This document shows, one piece after another, positions 1 to 6,943 of a stretch of DNA of 12,485 nt. The DNA is from UBA3071 sp965369635 (lineage in GTDB: Bacteria; Chloroflexota; Anaerolineae; UBA3071). Position 1 is the first letter of the stretch; every line of letters starts with the position of its first letter. Both the position numbers and the translations under genes were made by a program. The notes below the pieces were generated by a model. The model saw only the letters and a program-made list of their open reading frames with translations. It was not told where the DNA came from and did not search any database. The stretch covers positions 1 through 12,485 of the forward strand of contig CBDURC010000080.1 of assembly GCA_965369635.1 (NCBI GenBank), read 5' to 3'.

Positions 1-253
1 CCAGGCGGCGTCTCATTTCGTCGCTGGAGATCCCGCCTTCACTCTCTTGGCAGGAACGGGAACGTTGGATCAGAGCCAAGAATTGCGGATTGGTACTCAG
101 CGAGATGGTCTCCAGGTCAGCGTTCTCAATGGAAAACACAGCCACTATCGGTCGCCCCTCAGCGGTCACCACAATTGGCACTCTATCTACATCGCGAGCG
201 TATTCAGCTAACGACAGGTTTGCCTCCGTGATGTCTAGAGTTCTAACATTCAT
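1..253 (-). CDS. Phd/YefM-like antitoxin, 3' end outside window
   Basis: Reading leftward from ATG at 253, the frame stays open for 84 codons to the window edge, so the C-terminus is missing. The protein starts MNVRTLDITEANLSLAEYAR and continues with VPIVVTAEGRPIVAVFS, which fits the N-terminal fold of Phd/YefM antitoxins (short strand, helix, then a V-x-x-G-x-P-x-A-V hairpin). Such proteins bind and neutralise a RelE/ParE-type toxin and repress their own operon through the N-terminal DNA-binding part; the toxin-binding tail would be in the missing region. The start overlaps the stop of the upstream toxin-like gene by four bases (ATGA, 250-253), so the pair is probably translationally coupled. 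The order is toxin first, as in HigBA-type loci. Family assignment is by pattern only. Confidence 0.75.
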   Translation of the reverse strand, partial: MNVRTLDITEANLSLAEYARDVDRVPIVVTAEGRPIVAVFSIENADLETISLSTNPQFLALIQRSRSCQESEGGISSDEMRRRL

Positions 254-627
254 AGCTTTATCACCTCACCACCAATATACACACGGTCGCGCTCTTTTCT
301 GCCCACTGCCAGAACCAGCACAGTGGCTTCGGGATCATTCTCTACGTCATAGTACACACGCAGGTTGCCGATGCGAAGTTCCCACGGGGCTAGTGGATTG
401 GGACGCATAGGCTTGCGGTTTCGTGTTTCCACAGTCGGTTGGTGCTTCAGTTGCCTGTCAACTGTATCCAAGACGATAGATCGCTGACGAGCTGTCAAAG
501 CCCGCAGATGGTCTTCTGTTTCTAGTGAGTACTCTATCTTGTTACGGCAACTTGACAGAATCCTTTGGTTTGGGGTAAGATAGCACAGTTGGCTAGCAGC
601 ATATTGATTATACACCAATCTCCCCAT
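250..627 (-). CDS. RelE/ParE-superfamily toxin, start uncertain
   Basis: The confident part begins near residue 31 of the open frame (IEYSLETEDHLRAL, about position 537) and ends at 250. It has the RelE/ParE layout: a beta strand, a helical hairpin (LRALTARQRSIVLDTVDRQL), a basic segment (RNRKPMRPNPLAPWELRIG), then strands (LRVYYDVEND, VLVLAVGRKERDRVYIGG). Family members are mRNA interferases or gyrase inhibitors; which applies here cannot be told. The partner antitoxin follows with an ATGA overlap. The start is odd: the ATG at 627 gives about 30 unrelated residues, and a TATAAT box lies at 607-612 inside that stretch. A family-like start would fall at the AAG codon 538-540, and only a CTG (556-558) is nearby. 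Either a rare start is used or the start codon has been lost. Confidence 0.62.
   Translation of the reverse strand: MGRLVYNQYAASQLCYLTPNQRILSSCRNKIEYSLETEDHLRALTARQRSIVLDTVDRQLKHQPTVETRNRKPMRPNPLAPWELRIGNLRVYYDVENDPEATVLVLAVGRKERDRVYIGGEVIKL
607..612 (-). promoter_or_regulatory. possible -10 box for the RelE-Phd-like pair
   Basis: A perfect TATAAT on the minus strand lies about 50 bases before the first family-like toxin codon. No good -35 box is visible at 17 bases upstream (TTCCGC). If real, transcription would begin near 600, downstream of the ATG at 627, which argues against that start codon. This is a motif match only. Confidence 0.3.
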
Positions 628-690
628 ATGCGGAAATGGCAGGAAACGTCCTTACCGCTGGTGTACCTCGCAGTTGGCGGTTTGGGCAAA

Positions 691-802
691 GCCTGCGGAT
701 GGAATCTGCAAACTGATAGCCGAAGTCAACTCAAAGCCCACCCCTGTCCAGTGCGCTTCGAACGCACTTGGTTTCTTGGCTTCGGAACTCGATTGCGAGG
801 CC
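691..802. repeat. hairpin-rich intergenic repeat, copy A (degenerate)
   Basis: This stretch aligns base by base with 6944-7038: the leading GCCTGCGGATGGAAT-type segment, then GATAGCCGAAGTC against GATATCTGAAGTC, then two hairpins. The first is AGTGCG-CTTCGAA-CGCACT at 750-768. The second is an imperfect stem at 778-802 with a TCG loop. The first of copy B's three hairpins is not formed here. It fills most of the spacer (628-858) between the toxin gene and the aldo/keto reductase, with nothing else recognisable there. Read on the minus strand both copies encode the same chance peptide, QVRSKRTG, but it is structure rather than a frame that is conserved. Confidence 0.7.
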
Positions 803-858
803 AAACCGCGCCAGGCTCGCAGGTTTCGCTGCATTGAGGCACTGAGAGGAGCACAGTC

Positions 859-1713
859 ATGAAAACACGGCGTTTTGGACGAACAGGACACATGAGTACC
901 ATAGCCATTTTCGGCGCGGCAGCTTTCTGGCAGGTGACGCAGGCTGAGGCGGACGCGGCCATGGAACGACTGATCGGTTCCGGGGTCAACCACATTGACG
1001 TGGCACCCTCCTATGGCCTGGCCGAGGAACGTCTGGGGCCATGGCTGGCGCGAGAGCGCAAGCGCTTCTTCCTGGGGTGTAAGACTCAGGAACGAGCCAA
1101 AGCGGACGCTGCGGCCGAGCTGCGTCGCTCTCTGGATCGGTTGCAGGTAGACGCGTTCGACCTGTACCAACTCCACGCCGTCACCAGCATGGAGGAGCTG
1201 GATCAGGTGACCGGGCCGGGCGGAGCGCTGGAGGCGATCCTCGATGCACGGGCGGAGGGGCTGACACGCTTCATTGGCATCACTGGCCACGGGCTGGAGT
1301 CGCCTGCCGTCTTTCTGGAGGCCTTGCGTCGCTTCGACTTCGACTCGGTGCTCCTTCCCATCAACTTCGTGTTGTACGGTAACCCTGCCTACCGGCGCAA
1401 TGCCGAAGAGCTATTGCGCCAGTGCCGCGCTGGCGATGTGGGTAGCATGATCATCAAAACCGTCAGCAAGGGACCATGGGGCGAGCGGCCCGCGACCTAC
1501 AATACCTGGTACGAACCCTTTGATGATGCCAACCACATCCAGCAGGCTGTCAACTTTGCCCTGTCACAGGATGTGACCGGGCTGTGTACGGTTGGTGATG
1601 TCACCCTCCTGCCGCTTCTCTTGCAGGCGTGCGAGCAATTCACGCCTATGAGCGCGGCCCAACAGGAGGCCCTGATCGCCAGCGGGGCCGAGTATGAACC
1701 GCTGTTCGCGTGA
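859..1713 (+). CDS. aldo/keto reductase family protein
   Basis: The 284-residue protein matches the aldo/keto reductase fold, a TIM barrel using NADPH to reduce carbonyls. The catalytic tetrad is visible: D47 and Y52 in HIDVAPSYG, K75 in GCKTQ, H106 in YQLHAV. The opening MKTRRFGRTG and the GVNHIDVAPSYG block are typical of family members close to the YghZ/Tas group. There is no C-terminal cysteine cluster such as some longer members carry for an iron-sulfur centre. Start choice: ATG at 859 follows GAGAGGAG at 844-851 with seven bases between. It stands alone on the plus strand after a 230-base spacer that carries a hairpin repeat. Substrate cannot be inferred. Cytoplasmic; no signal peptide. 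Confidence 0.9.
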   Translation: MKTRRFGRTGHMSTIAIFGAAAFWQVTQAEADAAMERLIGSGVNHIDVAPSYGLAEERLGPWLARERKRFFLGCKTQERAKADAAAELRRSLDRLQVDAFDLYQLHAVTSMEELDQVTGPGGALEAILDARAEGLTRFIGITGHGLESPAVFLEALRRFDFDSVLLPINFVLYGNPAYRRNAEELLRQCRAGDVGSMIIKTVSKGPWGERPATYNTWYEPFDDANHIQQAVNFALSQDVTGLCTVGDVTLLPLLLQACEQFTPMSAAQQEALIASGAEYEPLFA

Positions 1714-1788
1714 CGGATAGTCACACGCTCGATTGACCGCAGTGAGACAGATAGCGGGTAGACCGGCCTCTCAACTTAGCCCCTAAGC

Positions 1789-1816
1789 ATGGTCATTTCC
1801 AAATGGTCATTTCCAA
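1789..1816. repeat. 14-bp perfect tandem duplication at a start codon
   Basis: ATGGTCATTTCCAA occurs twice back to back (1789-1802 and 1803-1816). Each copy offers an ATG, but the first is out of frame with the following gene (14 is not a multiple of three). It lies immediately before the probable start of the DUF4015-deacetylase protein and may affect start selection. Confidence 0.85.
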
Positions 1817-3860
1817 CATGAAGCGTTGCTTGTTGTTCATCTTCATCATCATCACGAGCGTGCTGCTCTCGACGCTCGTCCTGCCAGCAGCGGCGAGCGA
1901 GCGGGCTATGCTGGCTTTCCCCGATGATGATCTGCTTCTGTGGCACTTGAAGCGCTGCCAGAGAGTCGCCACGCGCTACCAGGAGGAGTGCGAGTGGCTG
2001 TGGCCGGCTCACGAACCTCCGACACTGGCCACGGAGATCGATCAGACCGGCTACATCAAGGGCCTGTATATTACCCACGGCGGTCTGCGCAGTTCGGTGC
2101 TGCGCAACCGCGTCAAGACCCTGATCGAGACAACCGAACTCAACGGTATCGTGATGGACGTCAAAGGGGACCGTGGCTTCCTGGCCTACCCCAGCAAGGT
2201 GAAGACCGTCCAGGAGATCGGCGCGGACCAAAAGACAGCGATGGACGAAGAAACCTGGACCGAGTTCCTGAAGTGGTTCGATGACCGGGGGATCTACACC
2301 ATTGCTCGCATCGTGACCTTCAAGGACGAACCGTTGGCCGTCGCCCATCCCGAGTGGGCGGTGACGGACTCGGAGACCGGAGGGCTCTGGCGCGATGGCG
2401 AGGCACTGGCCTGGGCAGACCCCTCCCACGAGGAGGTGCAGGAGTACAACATCGCCCTGGCCGTGGAGGCCGCGGAGATGGGCTTCGATGAAATCCAGTT
2501 CGACTACGTGCGCTTCCCCTCTGACGGCAGGATCAGTCGCGCCACATTTGCTCAAGAGAACACCAGGGAGAACCGCGTGCGGATGATCGCTGCTTTCCTG
2601 GAGAAGGCCAAGGCGGCGCTGGAGCCCTACGACGTGAAACTTGCTGCAGATGTGTTCGGATACGTCACCTGGCAGTTCAGTGATCTGGGTATCGGACAAG
2701 AGATCGAAGCTATGGCACCTCACCTTGACGTGCTGTCGCCCATGCTCTACCCATCCACCTTTGGGATGGGATTACCAGGCCTGTCACCTGAATACCGGGA
2801 GGCGATCGCCTATCCCTATGAAATCGTGTATGAAGCTACTCAACGGGCGCTGGCCCGCGCCAGGACGGTGAACCCCGATATCGAGATACGCCCGTGGATA
2901 CAGGATTTCCGCGACTACGCCTTCGACGGTCGCACCTACACGCCCGATGAAATCCGCCGGCAGATGGACGGTGCCCGGGATGCGGGCGCTCGCGGCTGGA
3001 TTCTGTGGGATCCAGCGGTCGGCTACACCGCCGAAGCGTTGGTCTCGGCCCAACCTGTCCACACGCCCAACACCACCGGGAAGGTGCTGATACTCGAATA
3101 TCACCGCATCGACGAACCGGAAGCCCGCTGGCAACGCACTCCGGCCAATTTCCGCGCTGATCTCAAGCGGCTGCTGGCCGGTGGCTACTACCCTGTCAAC
3201 CTGCGCGACCTGGTCGAGGATCAGTTGAGCAGCGTGCCGGCAGGAAAGCGTCCCGTGGTGCTCACCTTCGACGATTCCACCATCGGCCAGTTCCGTCTGC
3301 TGCCTGATGGCACCGTTGATGCCAACTCAGCGGTTGGCATTCTCAGAGCTTTCCACGAGGCCCACCCCGACGATTGGCCCTTGCGGGCCACCTTCTTCGT
3401 CTTGCAGGGCGAGGGGCAACCCGGCCAAGCACTCTTCGGCCAACCCGTACTGGCCAAGGAGAAGCTATCAAACCTGGTGGAATGGGGTATGGAGGTGGGT
3501 AGCCACACCATCAGCCACGCCAACCTGTACCAGCTCAGCGCCGAGGGGGTGCAGCGGGAACTGGGCTTGAGTCAGGCCCAGTTGGAGGAATGGCTGCCGG
3601 GGTACAGTGTCGTCTCACTCTCGGTGCCCTATGGCATGTTTCCCCAGGACGAAACGCTGCTGGCCGAGGGCGCGCACGATGGCCTGACCTACACCTATAG
3701 GGCCGCGGTGAAAGTGGGTGGCAGCCTGGCGCCGTCCCCTCGTTCACCCGAATTCGATCCCTATCACATCCCGCGGGTGCAGGCCACACAATCGGAATTG
3801 GACTACTGGCTGGAGGTCGCCGATCAGCCCGGCGTTCACTACGTCTCGGCGGGCGAATAG
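1803..3860 (+). CDS. exported DUF4015 glycosidase-like / polysaccharide deacetylase fusion
   Basis: Up to 685 residues. Residues 6-31 form a signal peptide (MKRC, then a long hydrophobic run ending LPAAAS), so the protein is exported. Residues 82-410 match DUF4015, a putative glycosyl-hydrolase-type barrel: GYIKGLYITHGG, NGIVMDVKGDRG, IYTIARIVTFKD, PEWAV and the signature FDEIQFDYVRFPSDG (228-242), whose acidic residues are the catalytic candidates. Residues 426-683 match a polysaccharide (NodB-like) deacetylase: ILEYHRI, LTFDD (487-491) and the metal-binding SHTISH (H568, H572). The usual Arg before PYG is replaced (SVPYG). Together this suggests cell-wall or exopolysaccharide remodelling; activity is inferred. 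No clear ribosome site precedes either 1803 or the ATG at 1818 (residue 6), and the latter gives a more normal signal peptide. Its stop is one base from that of the convergent next gene. Confidence 0.9.
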   Translation: MVISNMKRCLLFIFIIITSVLLSTLVLPAAASERAMLAFPDDDLLLWHLKRCQRVATRYQEECEWLWPAHEPPTLATEIDQTGYIKGLYITHGGLRSSVLRNRVKTLIETTELNGIVMDVKGDRGFLAYPSKVKTVQEIGADQKTAMDEETWTEFLKWFDDRGIYTIARIVTFKDEPLAVAHPEWAVTDSETGGLWRDGEALAWADPSHEEVQEYNIALAVEAAEMGFDEIQFDYVRFPSDGRISRATFAQENTRENRVRMIAAFLEKAKAALEPYDVKLAADVFGYVTWQFSDLGIGQEIEAMAPHLDVLSPMLYPSTFGMGLPGLSPEYREAIAYPYEIVYEATQRALARARTVNPDIEIRPWIQDFRDYAFDGRTYTPDEIRRQMDGARDAGARGWILWDPAVGYTAEALVSAQPVHTPNTTGKVLILEYHRIDEPEARWQRTPANFRADLKRLLAGGYYPVNLRDLVEDQLSSVPAGKRPVVLTFDDSTIGQFRLLPDGTVDANSAVGILRAFHEAHPDDWPLRATFFVLQGEGQPGQALFGQPVLAKEKLSNLVEWGMEVGSHTISHANLYQLSAEGVQRELGLSQAQLEEWLPGYSVVSLSVPYGMFPQDETLLAEGAHDGLTYTYRAAVKVGGSLAPSPRSPEFDPYHIPRVQATQSELDYWLEVADQPGVHYVSAGE

Positions 3861-3861
3861 C

Positions 3862-4542
3862 TCAACGTGCTTCGGGCAACAGATAACGGAGGATGGCAAT
3901 GTAGTGGCAAACGCTGCCTCCCAGGACAAACAGATGCCAGGTAGCATGGTTGTATGGCAGTTTGCGCCAGGCGTAGAAGATGACTCCCACCGTATAGGCA
4001 ACACCTCCAGCGGCCAACCACACCAGGCCACCAGCAGGAACGCTGATCAGCATCTGTTTCAGGGCAACCACACAGAGCCAGCCCATCAGAACGTAGGAGA
4101 GCGTAGAGATCTTCCGAAAGCGACCGACAAAAAACGCCTCGAAACCTATCCCCAACAGCGCCAACCCCCAGATGATAGCCAGCAAGGTCCAACCCCACCC
4201 CCCCCGCAAACTCACCAGCAAGAAAGGCGTGTACGTTCCAGCAATCAGCAAGTGGATTGAAGCATGGTCAATGATCCTGAAAACCCGCTTAACCCGAGCG
4301 TTCTGAAAGCTGTGGTAGAGGGTTGAAGCCAGATACAGGATGATCAGGCTGCTACCGTATATGCTGAAGCTGACAATCTGCCAGACATCACCGTACAAAG
4401 CGGCCAGAACGACCAGAACGATCAACCCGGCCACACTGAGGCCGGTTCCAATGCCGTGGGTGATGCTGTTGGCTATCTCTTCGCCCAAAGTATAGGGTCT
4501 ACGGATGCGGGAAGCGGCTAGAGGTTCTTGATGTAGTGTCAT
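3862..4542 (-). CDS. hemolysin III / PAQR-family integral membrane protein
   Basis: From ATG at 4542 the product is 226 residues, close to the usual 210-220 for bacterial hemolysin III (YqfA/HlyIII) proteins. It has about seven hydrophobic segments and the family's histidine/acidic signatures: STLYHSF early, IDHASIHLLIAGTYTPF in the middle, and HATWHLFVLGGSVCHY near the end. These residues form a metal site in the related PAQR receptors. Cellular role is unclear despite the name. The open frame extends to 4608, but ATG 4542 is preceded by GGAG with a spacing of about seven bases and begins the conserved N-terminus (LGEEIANSITHGIG), so I chose it. The gene converges on the DUF4015 gene with a one-base gap and no hairpin between, so the two transcripts probably overlap. 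Confidence 0.9.
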   Translation of the reverse strand: MTLHQEPLAASRIRRPYTLGEEIANSITHGIGTGLSVAGLIVLVVLAALYGDVWQIVSFSIYGSSLIILYLASTLYHSFQNARVKRVFRIIDHASIHLLIAGTYTPFLLVSLRGGWGWTLLAIIWGLALLGIGFEAFFVGRFRKISTLSYVLMGWLCVVALKQMLISVPAGGLVWLAAGGVAYTVGVIFYAWRKLPYNHATWHLFVLGGSVCHYIAILRYLLPEAR

Positions 4543-4695
4543 CGTCACTCCAGAACAAGCAGTGTAACCATTTCTCCCAATTCGCTTCAGTTGACGAAGA
4601 GTTCGCACCTTAGCGGCGGCTGGGAGCTGCCTCCACTTTCGCTCAACTGAACCGTCTTGCGTTCGACCCGTTGTACCATATACGTCCTTGGACTA

Positions 4696-4908
4696 TCAGC
4701 GGCGGCCCAATCCAGCCGCCAAACTGTTCACGTGGTCCTTCGACAGCCTCAGTCCCGCTCCCGTGAGTTCCCTTACCCTCGCCACGGCGGCGACTTTGGA
4801 GCCTGATAGGATGAGTTGTTGTATTCCCTCCTCCTCTTTTGGCGGCAGGGTGATCCTGTCTGTGCGTTGATCGCAGGGATAGGGTGGGCTAGACAGTTTC
4901 TTGGTCAT
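4696..4908 (-). CDS. small protein resembling the ribosomal L7/L12 C-terminal domain
   Basis: Seventy residues. The centre, IQQLILSGSKVAAVARVREL followed by TGAGLRLSKDHVNSLA, resembles the helix-loop-helix of the L7/L12 C-terminal domain (there K-x-x-A-I-K-x-x-R-x-x-x-G-L-x-L-K-E-A-K). Stand-alone proteins with this segment are known in several phyla, usually without an assigned role. It lacks the L7/L12 hinge and dimer domain, so it is not the ribosomal stalk protein itself. The ATG at 4908 follows GGAGA about eleven bases upstream. It is the last gene of a likely minus-strand group Nudix - DUF6504 - this gene. The 150 bases between it and the hemolysin III start hold nothing I can identify. 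Confidence 0.6.
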   Translation of the reverse strand: MTKKLSSPPYPCDQRTDRITLPPKEEEGIQQLILSGSKVAAVARVRELTGAGLRLSKDHVNSLAAGLGRR

Positions 4909-4935
4909 CTCAAACTATCTCCAGCGATGTCAGGT

Positions 4936-5004
4936 CTACAGCAGATACACAGCATCGGGCGGCAGGGGCATCGGCGGGAAGTCCGGCCCGCCGAAGTAAG
5001 TCAC
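4936..5004 (-). CDS. possible 22-residue peptide ORF
   Basis: A GTG codon at 5004, just past the DUF6504 stop (TGA TAG GTG), opens a frame reading TYFGGPDFPPMPLPPDAVYL and one further Leu after the initiator, then TAG. The purine-rich GAGGAA that ends the DUF6504 gene sits about eight bases before the GTG. The proline-rich, non-random composition looks like coding sequence, either a tiny translated peptide or the remains of a longer gene. No family is recognised. It fills most of the gap between DUF6504 and the L7/L12-like gene. Confidence 0.25.
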   Translation of the reverse strand: MTYFGGPDFPPMPLPPDAVYLL

Positions 5005-5007
5005 CTA

Positions 5008-5376
5008 TCATTCCTCTGACACGGACATCTCCCGATAGAGAAACCAGGCCCCCTTGCGGTCGTCGGCGTTCTTCGGCGCTCGGTCATAGTAGAGGTCGAA
5101 GATCTGACCCGTGTCGACGCGCACTCGATAGTAGTACCGCCCAACACCCCATGAACCCCGACGCGAGGCCACGGCTGCATGTTCAGGACGCATGTTGCGC
5201 GCCATGCGGCCCCGGCGGCTATAATCGTGCCATTCGTTCAGTGTCTCGACAATCCGGTATGTCTCTCCATGCCAGAGAAATCGGTCAGGACAACCCGGTC
5301 TCTTTGCCAATACCGGCGGCCGATCAAACTGAACTTGCATGGGTTCGCCGATGAACCGCAGTGGTTTGATCTCCAT
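5008..5376 (-). CDS. DUF6504 family protein
   Basis: The 122-residue protein starts MEIKPLRFIGEPMQVQFDRP and carries blocks I associate with DUF6504: FLWHGETYRIVETLNEW, then GVGRYYYRVRVDTGQIFDLYYDR, then WFLYREM. These are short, beta-rich cytoplasmic proteins of unknown function that often begin with an F-I-G-E-P motif. The open frame reaches 5430, but ATG 5376 is preceded by GGTGAG at a spacing of seven bases and starts right at the conserved block. It follows the Nudix stop by 19 bases and is probably cotranscribed with it. No catalytic residues can be assigned. Confidence 0.75.
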   Translation of the reverse strand: MEIKPLRFIGEPMQVQFDRPPVLAKRPGCPDRFLWHGETYRIVETLNEWHDYSRRGRMARNMRPEHAAVASRRGSWGVGRYYYRVRVDTGQIFDLYYDRAPKNADDRKGAWFLYREMSVSEE

Positions 5377-5395
5377 GTCAAACTCACCGTGTGCG

Positions 5396-5806
5396 CTACT
5401 GCGTTCGCACGACAGCGTGTGGGAATTCACCCCGGAAATCTTCTATGCGCTGGTGCAGATGCTCCCTCACCACTTCGGGAAGGCAGCCATAGGGAAAATA
5501 GCGGCACTCGGAGATCTCGTTGTCCGCCTGCAGAACGCCGCCGATCACTTCTCCCTCGAAACACACGGCCAATGCTCCCTCGCTTGGCTTCGAGTACAAC
5601 CCTACCACCCGTCTCAATCGAACGTCAAGCCCCGTTTCTTCCTTGACTTCGCGGATAGCCGTCTGATCTATGGACTCGCCAGGCTCCATCACCCCGCCGG
5701 GAAGAGACCAATACTGATGACCATAGTCCTGCTTGACCAGCAGAATCGTGTCACCTTGCTGAATGAATACCAATGCGATCACAACCACGCGAGACGGGTC
5801 TGTCAT
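5396..5806 (-). CDS. Nudix hydrolase
   Basis: With start ATG 5806 the protein has 136 residues. The Nudix box G-x5-E-x7-R-E-U-x-E-E-x-G-U is complete: G38, E44, R52, E53, E56, E57, G59, L60. The preceding strand ALVFIQQGDTILLVKQDYG and W33 in YWSLPGG are typical. The enzyme hydrolyses nucleoside diphosphates linked to another group, with Mg bound by the box glutamates; the substrate cannot be told. The frame continues to a TTG at 5854, but those 16 extra residues are an out-of-frame reading of a hicB relic. ATG 5806, however, lacks a clear ribosome site, whereas the TTG has AAGGG eight bases ahead, so the longer form is possible. DUF6504 follows 19 bases downstream. Confidence 0.9.
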   Translation of the reverse strand: MTDPSRVVVIALVFIQQGDTILLVKQDYGHQYWSLPGGVMEPGESIDQTAIREVKEETGLDVRLRRVVGLYSKPSEGALAVCFEGEVIGGVLQADNEISECRYFPYGCLPEVVREHLHQRIEDFRGEFPHAVVRTQ

Positions 5807-5951
5807 CCAGATAGAGGTCAGTTGCTTCTTGCAGGTTGACAATAGCTTCCCCAATCGAATGCCCTTAGCTAACCGTCCCGACTTGAGGATACTCCGCTAC
5901 ATACAAGACCTCCTCCTTATGGAGGAGCACGGAACCGAACTGAGATCTCAT
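5801..5951 (-). pseudogene. hicB-like pseudogene with in-frame stop (copy 1)
   Basis: From ATG 5951 the frame reads MRSQFGSVLLHKEEVLYVAE, then YPQVGTVS, a TAA (5865-5867), then GHSIGEAIVNLQEATDLYLD. It aligns residue by residue with the intact HicB-like protein at 7644-7820 (MTSRVFSAVLHKEEDLYVAE, CPEVGTVSQGYTLEDAIANL, KEATELYLE); the TAA replaces the Gln codon. The 3' end runs into the Nudix coding region, whose start lies inside it. The start is one base after the stop of an rph 3'-end fragment, exactly as in the intact copy. I regard it as the decayed partner of a segmental duplication. Confidence 0.85.
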
Positions 5952-5952
5952 G

Positions 5953-6213
5953 TCACACACTGCTGGACCGATTGGTCAGCGTCTCGCGCTGGATGGCCAG
6001 CAGTTCCCCGATCCCCTTCTGCGCCAGATCGAGCAGCGCATCCAGCGTGGAGCGATCGAACCTGCCCCTTTCGGCTGTGGACTGCACTTCGACGAGCTCT
6101 CCGGCTGCGGTCATGACCACGTTGCAATCGACCTCAGCGCGCGAATCCTCCTTGTAAGTCCAGGTCGAGCAGCGGCGCGCCATCCACCACGCCCACGCTG
6201 ACAGCGGCCACCG
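5953..6213 (-). pseudogene. truncated and frameshifted 3' end of rph (copy 1)
   Basis: This matches the last third of the RNase PH gene at 8971-9696. On the minus strand it reads VAAVSVGVVDGAPLLDLD, then shifts frame because of one extra base within GACTTACAAG (6151-6160). It continues YKEDSRAEVDCNVVMTAAGE, LVEVQSTAE, DRSTLDALLDLAQKGIGELL, AIQRE, and stops at 5953. By eye roughly four of five bases agree with the intact gene. Two thirds of the gene, including its phosphate-binding part, are missing, so no enzyme can result. It lies 48 bases after the HepT copy 1 stop and one base before the hicB relic. Confidence 0.9.
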
Positions 6214-6261
6214 ACAGATTTCCACACCTCCCTCTTGTTGCGGTGACTACGGAAAGCCGCC

Positions 6262-6612
6262 CTACGTTGCTGTTTCCTCCAAAATACGGCGAATGACAGG
6301 TTCCAAACTCGGCAAGTCCTCAGACGCTGTTTTCCACACCACTATCACATTCACGCCAGAGTAATCGTGAATCAACTTGTCACGCATACCAGCCATCGCC
6401 CGCCAGGGCACTTCAGTGTAGCTCTCCCGCACAGATGACGGCACTTTCTTCGTGGCTTCCCCAATGATTTCCAGCGCGTGAATGACTGCAAATACCGTCT
6501 TCACATCCTGAGCAAACTGTTTATGTGTTATGCCCTGGATGAATTGTGCCACTTTTTCAATCGCCTCGAGGATATCCTCAAGATAGTCGGCATACACGCG
6601 CTCTGATATCAT
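6262..6612 (-). CDS. HepT-like HEPN-domain toxin (DUF86), copy 1
   Basis: The 116-residue all-helical protein has the HepT/HEPN signature R-x4-H-x-Y as RDKLIHDY (R77, H82, Y84). In the family, R and H form the ribonuclease site and the Tyr is the residue modified by the partner nucleotidyltransferase (oligo-AMPylation in characterised HepT-MntA pairs). Other typical blocks are YLEDILEAIEKVAQFIQG and IIGEATKKVP. Its ATG overlaps the MntA-like stop by four bases (ATGA, 6609-6612). It differs from copy 2 at 8266-8619 at roughly 18-20 of 116 positions by my count, mostly conservative, and keeps the motif, so it may be active. A detached rph 3' end follows. Confidence 0.88.
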   Translation of the reverse strand: MISERVYADYLEDILEAIEKVAQFIQGITHKQFAQDVKTVFAVIHALEIIGEATKKVPSSVRESYTEVPWRAMAGMRDKLIHDYSGVNVIVVWKTASEDLPSLEPVIRRILEETAT

Positions 6613-6911
6613 ATGGGCACAACCTCGCTCAGAATACGTTCACCAATTCTGGGTTTCAGCGCATCTTTTATCACCAGGTCTGCCTTTACTCCGAGAATAT
6701 CGGTGAGATGGTTCTCCAATTCGATGAATCTTAACAGACTGGGCAATTCATGGAACGCAACCAGCAGGTCTAAGTCGCTATCCAGGTCTTGTTCTTGGCG
6801 CACATACGAGCCGAAGACGCCCAACGATTTGACGTGGTATTGATCAGCAAGCAGTGGCAATTGCTGACGGAGCGTTTCCACTAACTTCGCGACGTCTGTT
6901 TGATTGGACAT
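6609..6911 (-). CDS. MntA-like minimal nucleotidyltransferase antitoxin, copy 1
   Basis: One hundred residues starting MSNQTDVAKLVETLRQQLPL. The nucleotidyltransferase motif G-S-x10-D-x-D is intact: G34, S35, then D46 and D48 in SDLDLLV; the third acidic candidate is D78 (VKADLVIK). Such MNT proteins neutralise the HepT toxin by adding AMP to its tyrosine. The frame stays open leftward to 7061, but that stretch is a hairpin repeat, not coding; ATG 6911 begins the part homologous to copy 2, with GAGGGG about ten bases before it. It is coupled to HepT by an ATGA overlap. Confidence 0.88.
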   Translation of the reverse strand: MSNQTDVAKLVETLRQQLPLLADQYHVKSLGVFGSYVRQEQDLDSDLDLLVAFHELPSLLRFIELENHLTDILGVKADLVIKDALKPRIGERILSEVVPI

Positions 6912-6943
6912 GATCGTATTGCCCCTCATGGCTGCAAATAGAA

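Noticed and set aside
652..1290. Minus-strand 212-codon open frame over the repeat and the aldo/keto reductase start
   Set aside because: It runs through the hairpin repeat and antisense to a clear enzyme; no ribosome site or domain.
1776..2723. Minus-strand 315-codon open frame opposite the DUF4015 gene
   Set aside because: No family pattern and it overlaps strong DUF4015 motifs on the plus strand; antisense shadow.
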